Shown in pieces: positions 23,699 to 30,984 of a stretch of 64,000 bases of DNA. Numbering within the stretch: the first letter of the stretch is position 1; each line of letters begins with the position of its first letter. The notes beneath the pieces are model-generated. The model saw nothing but the letters and a program-made list of their open reading frames with translations. It ran no database searches and was not told the DNA's origin. A program made the position numbers and the translations under genes. This DNA comes from Coprobacillaceae bacterium UN01-12pH3A (lineage in GTDB: Bacteria; Bacillota_I; Bacilli_A; Erysipelotrichales; Coprobacillaceae): assembly GCA_027676805.1 (NCBI GenBank), contig JAQENU010000001.1, positions 310,001 through 374,000 on the forward strand, read 5' to 3'.

Positions 23699-25495
23699 TT
23701 GGAAACGATAAAAAAAGGATTAAAGATCTTATCATTAGAAGCTAAAGATATTTATTTATCTAATTTAAATGATCCATTTCATGGTTACGAAATAAAATAC
23801 AAATCAGGAGAAAAAGCAGGACAGTTTTTAGAGAAGAAATTTTGCAATACACTTGATTTCTCATTAGAACTTATTGAATTAAAAAATTTATATCATAAAA
23901 AAATAAGTAAAAAGAATTTTACGGTAGAGGTTAATCAATTTCCGGCTACTTTGCAGGTAATTAATCTCACCTATCATTATGCTTTAAAAGAATTTAATCC
24001 ATTTGGTCAAAACAGGTATGTTAAACTAGGAAGCCACTTAGAAGATTTAGAATTTGAAGATAGCGTATGTATCAAAAATGGTCAGCTCATTGGAATTATT
24101 ATTAATGAAAATGTAAAGCACCCAATCAGTGAAAAGCTATTAGGAAAATGCTTTCAAATAAAGGATGGGAAATATCAAGTTGCTAATATTCCAACAGTAA
24201 TGACAACTGCAATGCTCCGGGAATGGACATATTCTCAAGGATTTGTGGTTAATAAAACTCATTATTGCCGATACAAGCGATCCTCCGGTTCTTCTCGAGT
24301 TGGTAAATGCTTATTCATTAATACTTCTCTTTATCCCCATATACATAAATGGGAACTATGCGGTCTAAAAGTAAATGAGAAGACCAAAGCCGATCTGGCT
24401 GCCTGGGAAGCCTATATCTCACTTCCTCTGTCTTCAATTATTGATACAATCAAAATTGATCTCCATCAGATTTTAGTAATTGATGATTATGAATCTGTTT
24501 TTAAAGAAGAGGTAATTGAGGTCTATGATAAAGAGCAGCATCTAATGGTTAAAGAAAAAACTGCTAAGATAAAGAACAGTATTTGGGATGGTCAAACCCT
24601 ATTAGATCACTCACTTTTTGGTTCCTATTCTCATAAGGGCATGCTTTTACTGAGAAACCGTTTTTTCAAATCTGCCTGTTTTAACACCAATATTCAAAAA
24701 TGGTTTAAAGACCAGCGTATTACTGAAATCTCTCAATTAAATGGATTTACATTGGCGAAAGATATTCAGCAAATAAAAATGATTACTACTCCCAGCAGTA
24801 TTAAATATCTTAAATTCGGAACCTTAAAAAATTGGCTAAAACATGTTGACCCTCTCTTTGGCATTGTGAAATATGATAAGTCAACCCATTATTTTAATGG
24901 TTCTTATGTCCAAACCAATTATCAATTATTAAATACGATTCAACTGACCTATGAAGAAGTATCGCAATTAGTTAAACCCACTTTAGATTATTTGAATCTG
25001 ATTAAGCAGGATGCAAGCATTTTAAGATTTCATATTCATTATAATTTAAAAGCAAAGAAATGGGATACCCCTGCACAGGATAAAAATGAAATCATCTACA
25101 AGCTACTAGGATTAAATCGAAAATTCGAAAAAACTAAATTATATGCCGAATTTAGACAGGATCTTGTTACTTCCTATATTAAAAGTTTAAGAGCGGGACA
25201 CTTTTTAATTAGTGGCACTTATGCCACATTATTAGGCAATCCCATTGAAATGCTTCAAGAAAGTATTGGGCAGTTTAATGGAGTCAGCGTTCTAAAGAAG
25301 CAAAATGTCTGTTCCTACTTCTTTCCAGAAGGAAAACTTTTATGCTGCCGTTCCCCACACATCTGTGCAGGCAATATTTATTTACCTTATAATACACGGC
25401 ATCCCCTAATTGACAAATATATGAATATGACAAAAGAGATTATTGTTTTAAACAGTATAAACGAAAATGTATTACAGCGTCTGAATGGTGCGGAT
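23699..25495 (+). CDS. YonO-like single-chain RNA polymerase, exon 1 (joined to 25841-26818)
   Basis: Exon 1 encodes 599 residues from a TTG start one base after the desulfurase stop. A basic motif YKRSSGSSRVGKCLF (residues ~195-210) resembles the first double-psi-barrel region of two-barrel RNA polymerases. It ends LQRLNGAD, immediately followed by UAA. Across the intron the frame resumes FDSDAILITDN, rebuilding NGADFDSD. This corresponds to the catalytic NADFDGD of RNA polymerase beta-prime and the DxDxD of YonO, with Asp599, Asp601 and Asp603. The spliced protein has 924 residues, close to YonO of SPbeta (about 900). Unspliced RNA would give a polymerase cut off at its first catalytic aspartate. 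Confidence 0.75.
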
Positions 25496-25840
25496 TAACC
25501 ATAATCGGTCCGCCATATATAGTAATATATATGTAAAAAGATTTGTGAACCTAGATATCTAGGGTGTATAACTGACGTTAAGGAATAGTAGGAAATGACT
25601 ATTAGCAGTTATGCTGACAGGGAACGCTTTATTGAGCCAATCCTGTGCCAAGTATAAAAAGCAATTTTTATAAAGGTCAAACGAGCAATGGAAAGATGCC
25701 CTCGCGGTATAGACCATGTATATTCGATGTGAAATTCTTCGTTTAGAAGCGCAAGTCTGCCCTGATTTTAGGGTAAATGATATGCTCTACTCCCTCCGTT
25801 TAACGGAATTCAAAATACTGGGCAACCAGGGGTAAGATGG
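25496..25840 (+). ncRNA. Group I self-splicing intron in the RNA polymerase gene
   Basis: 345 nt, no internal ORF. P1: exon GCGGAU (25490-25495) pairs with GUCCGC (25508-25513), ending in the required U-G wobble at the 5' splice site. P2: CATATATA/TATATATG (25514-25533). P4 elements ACAGGGAAC (25617-25625) and CAATCCTGTGCC (25639-25650) resemble those of the phage T4 td intron. P7: GAGCA (25683-25687) with UGCUC (25783-25787). The 3' end GGGGTAAGATGG closes with the terminal G at 25840. P10: 25843-25847 with 25503-25507. Its features fit subgroup IA. Splicing restores the reading frame exactly. Confidence 0.85.
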
Positions 25841-26818
25841 TTTGATTCAGATGCAATCCTCATAACAGATAACCCAATTCTTTTGAATAAAGCAGAACTT
25901 AATTATGATTTATTTAAAGTCCCTACCTGTAACGTGAAATCAGTTAAGACAAAACGTCAGTTTTCTTTATCACAAAAAACTGTTTTAGATATCAAGACCA
26001 GTGAAAATCAAATTGGCATGCTGGTTAATTTATCTCAGGAATTAAACACTCTGCTTTTTCACAATCTAAATCATCAAGCAAAAGATAAAGATATTAAAAC
26101 AATTTATTTAGATATATGTAAATTAGCGGTTATGTCCGGCTTAGAAATAGACAGCGCAAAAAAAGAGTTTTCAATCAGCAGCAACAATGAATATAAAGAA
26201 TTGAAAAACAAGTGGAAAAGAGAACAAAACGGAAAAGTAATCAAGCCTTATTTTTTCAAAAAAATTGCTCAAATAAAGGGATATGAGCAAGATACAAAAA
26301 AAGAATATGTTTTTCATGATTCAACTATGGACTATCTGCAAAAAATCATTAATATCTACTTAGTACAAAACCGAAAAAAGAAGCAGACAAAAAATGAATA
26401 TCTCCCATTCTATCAAATAATCAATCAAGAGGGATACAATGTTCACCACATCACAAGAGAACAAGTCGCTAAAATACTTCAGTTATTTAAAGATTACTCA
26501 GCGTTTAAAAAAAGATTATTTTCTTTATCCTCTTTAGATGAAAATAAAAATGCTCTTTTGCAAATAGAAAAAGAGAAATTATATCGTACCATAGGGAAAA
26601 CAAAGCTAAGTCGTAATACCATTATCTATCTGCTTAAAACTTTCGACCATGACCAATATAAATCCTTTTACTTGTCCGCTCTCTACATATTATTTGGCTA
26701 TCCCAACAGTTCTTTTTATCAGGTAATCAAAGAATCTCAGGAGAAACTGCCTGTTATAAAAGAGGATCCTTGTGGAAATCTTCAAATATTAAGCAAAAAA
26801 TATAAAAAAATAGAGTAA
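25841..26818 (+). CDS. YonO-like single-chain RNA polymerase, exon 2
   Basis: Exon 2 encodes 325 residues starting FDSDAILITDN, the second half of the catalytic loop. A conventional reading from TTG 25883 would lose the catalytic residues and has no ribosome site. The remainder is helix-rich and basic (KKEFSISSNNEYKELKNKWK, then a C-terminal Lys-rich end), as expected for bridge-helix and trigger-loop-like parts, though I cannot place those by eye. It joins in frame to exon 1, giving residues 600-924. I infer that it transcribes the downstream tail genes by analogy with YonO, which transcribes SPbeta late genes. Confidence 0.7.
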   Translation, partial: FDSDAILITDNPILLNKAELNYDLFKVPTCNVKSVKTKRQFSLSQKTVLDIKTSENQIGMLVNLSQELNTLLFHNLNHQAKDKDIKTIYLDICKLAVMSGLEIDSAKKEFSISSNNEYKELKNKWKREQNGKVIKPYFFKKIAQIKGYEQDTKKEYVFHDSTMDYLQKIINIYLVQNRKKKQTKNEYLPFYQIINQEGYNVHHITREQVAKILQLFKDYSAFKKRLFSLSSLDENKNALLQIEKEKLYRTIGKTKLSRNTIIYLLKTFDHDQYKSFYLSALYILFGYPNSSFYQVIKESQEKLPVIKEDPCGNLQILSKKYKKIE

Positions 26819-27137
26819 AAAAGATACATACAGCTTATTTTTATTGCTTTATTCACTACCCAATATAGGAAGTCCCCTATTTAACGACAGTTCAAAACAG
26901 TGAATACATTCTATCTGGTAAGAAGGAAGAAACTCTGTAGAAAGGGATAATACAAAACAGTAGAAACATAAAAGAATAAACCGATCAATAAAGTTAAACA
27001 CGTTACTTAGATCCATAATAGAGATCAAGATAAAGCAAAATCATCTAACTTTCATTATCGTTTCATCATTATGTGTATACGAACCAACAAATAAGCAAAC
27101 AGAATGTAAAAGGAATACATTAGAAAGGAGATACCTA
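26819..27137 (+). other. Intergenic region with an imperfect direct repeat
   Basis: No gene is visible. CAAAACAGT occurs at 26893-26901 and 26953-26961, exactly 60 bp apart, each followed by a similar A-rich sequence (GAATACATT, AGAAACATA). AGAAAGGAGAT near 27122-27132 is the ribosome site of the HU-like gene. No clear sigma-A promoter is apparent. Confidence 0.4.
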
Positions 27138-27410
27138 GTGACTAAAAAAGAGTTTATAGATGAATATATGGCAATCACAGATTGTTCGCGTACAAAAGCA
27201 AATGAGGCAATCAATACCTTTTTGTATATTATTGAACAGAAACTTGCCTCAAGAGAAAGTATATACTTTCGGAATTTTGGACGCTTCTATTTAAAACCAA
27301 CTCCCAAAAGAATGGGAGTAAATCCAAATACATTAATGCCCATGACAATAAAAGAATCCATTAAAATATGTTTTTCCCCCTCAGATACTCTAAAAGAAAA
27401 ACTAAAGTAA
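27138..27410 (+). CDS. HU/IHF-family DNA-binding protein
   Basis: A 90-residue bacterial histone-like protein with a GTG start and the ribosome site AAAGGAGATACCTA. It matches HU along its length: the N-terminal helices (KKEFIDEYMAITDCSRTKANEAINTFLYIIEQKL), the beta segment IYFRNFGRFYLKPTP and the DNA-clasping arm with MGVNPNT, followed by IKICFSPSDTLKEKL. Canonical HU reads RxGRNPxTG here, so the arm is somewhat diverged. SPbeta also carries an HU gene (yonN) beside yonO, so polymerase and HU adjacency appears conserved. A strong terminator follows. Confidence 0.88.
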   Translation: MTKKEFIDEYMAITDCSRTKANEAINTFLYIIEQKLASRESIYFRNFGRFYLKPTPKRMGVNPNTLMPMTIKESIKICFSPSDTLKEKLK

Positions 27411-27458
27411 TCTCCATTCTGCAATATTCATAAACATTTATTTAAGTATATATTCAAT

Positions 27459-27507
27459 AATAATTTTCCTCACTATCACAATAAAACAAGGAAAATTATT
27501 TTTGTTT
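27459..27507 (+). terminator. Intrinsic terminator after the HU-like gene
   Basis: AATAATTTTCCT (27459-27470) and AGGAAAATTATT (27489-27500) form a perfect 12-bp stem with an 18-base loop, followed by TTTGTTTTG. It separates the early (polymerase/HU) genes from the tail genes. Confidence 0.8.
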
Positions 27508-27888
27508 TGTAAAAGAATATATCTTTTATATTTTCTATATATGCAACTCTGACACCCCTTATTAACTTATATAGAAACAGATGAATAGTTATATTCACTA
27601 CATAAATAGATTTACAATTTGTTTAACTGTATTATCCCCCGCTTACCAAAAAAATGAATAATATAAAAAGTATTCTTATTTTACAAACAGAAAGGTGATG
27701 ATCCACATAAATTCAAATCATTTCTTTATTAAAATTCATCATGAGATCAAAGCATACAGTGACACATGATGAACAATTTTAAAAATCTTATAATAAGATC
27801 TTAATTTTATAGGAAGGACTTTCAAACAAGAATTATGCAGCAAAAATAATTTTTGATTCATAATCTTTAGAACGTTAGGATTAAATTC
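27508..27888 (+). promoter_or_regulatory. Leader/control region of the tail gene run
   Basis: No gene of convincing size is visible. It holds a 9-bp inverted repeat TTCATCATG (27735-27743) / CATGATGAA (27765-27773), with AAAATT and AATTTT extending it, and a palindrome-like TCTTATAATAAGA just after it (27786-27798). The latter contains TATAAT (27789-27794) but no good -35. If a dedicated RNA polymerase drives the tail genes, its promoter should lie here. Confidence 0.4.
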
Positions 27889-28401
27889 ATGGCAAACAGC
27901 AGGATTATAAGTGAATTAAAACAACGGGTGCTGAATGATCTGATTCATGATCATGACTTGATTGCTTTAATCGATTGCTCCGACCAATTAAAACCGAACT
28001 GGAGCCCTATTTATTTATTAAATACACCAGAAACAAAACAAAAGGGATTTACTCCTCACATTTATACAGAGCAGCAAAATCCCAATGTAACAGATCAGCC
28101 AATCACTTTCATAATTGTAGAGATTTCAATTCCAAAAGCAGAAAACATCACATTTACTTGGGTAAAGCCGATTTTAAGCATTACTATTATCTCTCATCGA
28201 GATCATCTATATTTAGAGGATACTTCAGATAACATGATAAATCGTAACGATGCACTTTCTATTTTAATTGATGAAAAATTCAACAGTGATGGAAGCTACA
28301 ATGATCTGCATCTTGTATCCAATGAACCCGCCTTATATGGAACTGACTTTTTAAGCAGAACTTTAAGTTTTGAAGGAATAGATTTAAATAATTCACTTTA
28401 A
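27889..28401 (+). CDS. Tail completion/terminator-like protein (first gene of the tail module)
   Basis: This 170-residue protein is soluble, alpha/beta, with an N-terminal helix (SRIISELKQRVLNDLI) and a central beta region including TFIIVEISIP and ILSITIISHRDHLYL. Its end reads DALSILIDEKFN...FLSRTLSFEGIDLN. This layout resembles phage proteins that sit between head-completion and tube genes and cap the tail; family membership is inference from shape and position. TTAGGATTAA supplies a modest ribosome site (AGGA). It begins a run of same-strand tail genes through the endolysin. Confidence 0.5.
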   Translation: MANSRIISELKQRVLNDLIHDHDLIALIDCSDQLKPNWSPIYLLNTPETKQKGFTPHIYTEQQNPNVTDQPITFIIVEISIPKAENITFTWVKPILSITIISHRDHLYLEDTSDNMINRNDALSILIDEKFNSDGSYNDLHLVSNEPALYGTDFLSRTLSFEGIDLNNSL

Positions 28402-28407
28402 TACTAA

Positions 28408-29181
28408 ATGGATGTATTAAGTTTATATCGTGGGAACAATTATAAGATTAATGATCATTTTTATGTTTACCAGCCTACTTTAGGTGAAATAGAAGAATTT
28501 GGTGAAGAACGTTATTTTTCTGTGGCAAGCAGCATCTGTGCAACACCGACAGATTTAGCGTGGCAATTAGACCAATGCGGAATTGACTTTACGCAAATCA
28601 GTCCTTACATGGTCTTTTTATATTTTATCGCTCCCGTCTTACTTAAAGAAAATACAAAAATCCTTTTTGGAAGCGAGATTGACTTTTCGTGCATGACACT
28701 TTGTGATTCGACCACAACGGGAGATAAAATATTAACCCAGCATATTATTCAAAGTATTGAAACAAAGGGTGAGCTGTCCTCTACAAAGGAGTTTGACTTT
28801 ATATTTGATGAATATAGTTATATCCAGCTTACCCAGTATTTAAGAACTCTACATGGGTTTGAAAAAAATGATCTGAAGCCAGGAAACAATGGTGCAAGAC
28901 TTTATTTAATTGATGAGTCGAAAGAACGATCTGAAAAGCATTTAGATAAAGGATACAAATCACAGCTCCTTAATCTAATATCTGCCATGGTCAATTCAGA
29001 GGGATTTAAGCATGATGAAAAATCAGTTTTTACTATGAAAATCTATCCTTTTATGGATAGCGTCAAAAGAATTCTGAAAATCCACAACGCTAAGCTTCTT
29101 CAGCAAAGTGCATACTCTGGTTTTGGTATAAATTTTAAAGATATTGATAAAAATGATATCAACATATTAAGCGATCTTTGA
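28408..29181 (+). CDS. Phage tail-region protein, Gp15/tail-chaperone-like
   Basis: This 257-residue cytosolic protein has the segment YVYQPTLGEIEEFGEERYFSV followed by helices and acidic patches (DEYSYIQLTQYLRTLHGF). The P-T-L-G-E-I-x-x-x-G-E pattern is typical of phage proteins encoded near the tube gene, often annotated as Gp15-like or tail assembly proteins; the exact role is not established. It starts seven bases after the previous stop without a visible Shine-Dalgarno sequence, suggesting translational coupling. It precedes the tube candidate by 28 bases. Confidence 0.5.
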   Translation: MDVLSLYRGNNYKINDHFYVYQPTLGEIEEFGEERYFSVASSICATPTDLAWQLDQCGIDFTQISPYMVFLYFIAPVLLKENTKILFGSEIDFSCMTLCDSTTTGDKILTQHIIQSIETKGELSSTKEFDFIFDEYSYIQLTQYLRTLHGFEKNDLKPGNNGARLYLIDESKERSEKHLDKGYKSQLLNLISAMVNSEGFKHDEKSVFTMKIYPFMDSVKRILKIHNAKLLQQSAYSGFGINFKDIDKNDINILSDL

Positions 29182-29209
29182 TCGTCTATACATTAGGAGG
29201 AAATAATAA

Positions 29210-29992
29210 ATGGAACAAACATTAGATTTAAATGAATTAGTCGTTAAAAAAATGCGCGAAGTCGTATTATCAGATATTGAAGACGGTTCTGTTGCAGTAA
29301 GAATTACAAGTGTAGAAGATGCTTCTTTAAAAACAGGAGCAGAAGGAACAGAAGTATTAGATAACGATAAAGCCAGCATCATGACATTATACAATGCTGC
29401 CACAGCTTCTTTAAGTGGTTCAAACTCAATCTTCAGTACAGATTTATATGCAGCTCAATTAGGATCACAAAAAGAAGTTGCTACTACTGCCAATAAAATC
29501 AAAGCCTACTCTGCTGACATTAAAACAGCATCAGAAGGAAAACTGGAATTAAATCATGAACCGGCTGCCGGAAGCTTAAAATACGTTTATAAGTTAGTCA
29601 ATAACGGTTTGGCAGAAAAATTAACACTTGCTACCGGCGAAGTCACAGAAGGTCACTTCTCAGTATCCGGTTCAACAGTAACATTACCAGCTGATGCCGA
29701 AGGTACATACTGGGCACAATATGAATATGAAAGTACAAGTGCGAATAAAATCACAAAGAAAACAGCAGTCGATGGTACTCAGTTTAAAATGCACGCTTAT
29801 GCATTATTCTTAGATAAATGTAATAAAAATACTGTTTATACAGGAGTCATTGTTGCTTCAAGAGCAGAATTTGATCCATCAAGCATCGAATTGGCTTTAA
29901 AAGCGGATGGTAAACATCCATTTGAAATTAAGTTTAATAAAGATTACTGCTCAAGCGAAGATACACTTTTCTCAATTATTATCGATAAATAA
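29210..29992 (+). CDS. Major tail tube protein candidate
   Basis: This 260-residue protein has balanced, alanine-rich, highly ordered composition and a strong AGGAGG ribosome site, as expected for an abundant structural protein. After an N-terminal helix (LDLNELVVKKMREVVLSD) it is beta-rich and contains a GxxxTLPADAEGTYWAQYEYES module and VYTGVIVASRAEFD. No sheath gene accompanies it, so the tube would be bare (siphovirus-like). A hairpin with terminator character follows its stop, which would make it the most abundant transcript segment. The assignment rests on position and character rather than a signature motif. Confidence 0.6.
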   Translation: MEQTLDLNELVVKKMREVVLSDIEDGSVAVRITSVEDASLKTGAEGTEVLDNDKASIMTLYNAATASLSGSNSIFSTDLYAAQLGSQKEVATTANKIKAYSADIKTASEGKLELNHEPAAGSLKYVYKLVNNGLAEKLTLATGEVTEGHFSVSGSTVTLPADAEGTYWAQYEYESTSANKITKKTAVDGTQFKMHAYALFLDKCNKNTVYTGVIVASRAEFDPSSIELALKADGKHPFEIKFNKDYCSSEDTLFSIIIDK

Positions 29993-30001
29993 CAGGATAA
30001 A

Positions 30002-30033
30002 AAGGGGTAGTATTTCTACCCCTTATCTTATTT
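30002..30033 (+). terminator. Terminator-like hairpin inside the tail gene run
   Basis: AAGGGGTAG (30002-30010) and CTACCCCTT (30016-30024) form a perfect 9-bp stem with a five-base loop. The following ATCTTATTT is only moderately U-rich. It could be a partial terminator or an RNA 3'-end stabiliser for the tube mRNA. Confidence 0.6.
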
Positions 30034-30297
30034 ATGACAGCTAAAATCAATCATTGGTGTGTTATATGCGGAACTGGTTATCATGGCTGTGATTCATGTG
30101 ATGCAGTTGGAATCCACTCATGGAAAAAACATACAGATACTTTAAATCATTACCAAATCTATTTCATAATCAATGATTATACTTATGGCATTTTAAACAA
30201 AAAACAAGCTAGAGAAAAGCTGTATCACTGTGATCTAACAGGATGGGAACATTTTTTACCCAATGTTCGTGTATTGATAGCTGAAATATTAACTTAA
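30034..30297 (+). CDS. Small zinc-binding phage tail-region protein
   Basis: This 87-residue protein begins with HWCVICGTGYHGCDSC, a CxxC...CxxC metal-binding knuckle, followed by SWKKHTDTLNHYQIYFII, a pattern I know from many Firmicutes prophage tail regions between tube and tape-measure genes. It may assist tail assembly; the function is not established. No Shine-Dalgarno sequence precedes the ATG, and the tube-gene hairpin lies ten bases upstream, so its translation may be low. Confidence 0.6.
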   Translation: MTAKINHWCVICGTGYHGCDSCDAVGIHSWKKHTDTLNHYQIYFIINDYTYGILNKKQAREKLYHCDLTGWEHFLPNVRVLIAEILT

Positions 30298-30338
30298 AAA
30301 CAATATATACCTATTAAGAAGTAGAAAAGGAGAGCATA

Positions 30339-30878
30339 ATGACTACAAAAGATTTAATGCTTAAAAAAACAAGCATGAGTGCATCAGAATACCTTTCACT
30401 GCTCAATGATATAATTAAAAATTGTATCAATGAAACTACCGGAGATATTATCTGGAGTGTTAAAGATATTATTCTGCAAAATACTTTTTTATTATTTTAT
30501 TTTGATGTTGACCCAAATATGGATGCCGACAAAGCCTATGAATTATCGTCCCATGTCTATGCCTGTGCATCTGAATATGGGATCAACTATCTTCAATGGG
30601 ATTCCCTAGTTAAAACAGTCAATAAAGAATTAGATGCCCTAGAAAAGAAAAATTACAATAAAGGGACAGATACTTTATATGCAAATTTAAATGCTGTCTT
30701 CGCAGAATTAAACCGCCTACTAAATGAATTGGACAGTGATACACTATTAATGTCTGTTTCTAAAAGCCTACTTTTAAATGACAATCATCAATTAGTAAAA
30801 ATGATTGATAAAATAAAAGAAAAAGAATCAAAAGAAGATATTTCGGATAAAGAAACTGATCCCCAAACCATGAATTAA
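30339..30878 (+). CDS. Helical tail assembly protein candidate
   Basis: This 179-residue, helix-rich, acidic protein (MTTKDLMLKKTSMSASEYLS at the start; a Lys/Glu/Asp-rich tail at the end) lies directly upstream of the tape-measure gene, where tail assembly chaperones are normally encoded. An AAAGGAG ribosome site precedes the ATG. I see no slippery heptamer or overlapping frame of the classic programmed frameshift type. The chaperone role is inference from position only. Confidence 0.5.
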   Translation: MTTKDLMLKKTSMSASEYLSLLNDIIKNCINETTGDIIWSVKDIILQNTFLLFYFDVDPNMDADKAYELSSHVYACASEYGINYLQWDSLVKTVNKELDALEKKNYNKGTDTLYANLNAVFAELNRLLNELDSDTLLMSVSKSLLLNDNHQLVKMIDKIKEKESKEDISDKETDPQTMN

Positions 30879-30984
30879 CTCATATAAAAATGATTAGGAA
30901 AAAATACATAGTCTTTATTCCTAACTAACCAAAAGAAGATTAAACGTCACTCTACTCTTCTACAGTACAGAAAGGAGGATATGT

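Noticed and set aside
25489-25500. Group II intron 5' end (GTGCG at 25489-25493)
   Set aside because: No domain V hairpin or YAY-type 3' end is present; the P1, P7 and P10 pairings fit a group I intron far better, and the GTGCG lies in the exon.
25883-26818. Independent gene starting at TTG 25883
   Set aside because: No ribosome site; the frame continues upstream into FDSD and joins exon 1 after intron removal.
27858-27875. Fourth copy of the repressor motif (GTTAGGATTAA)
   Set aside because: Only a partial match, and the AGGA is explained as the ribosome site of the gene at 27889.
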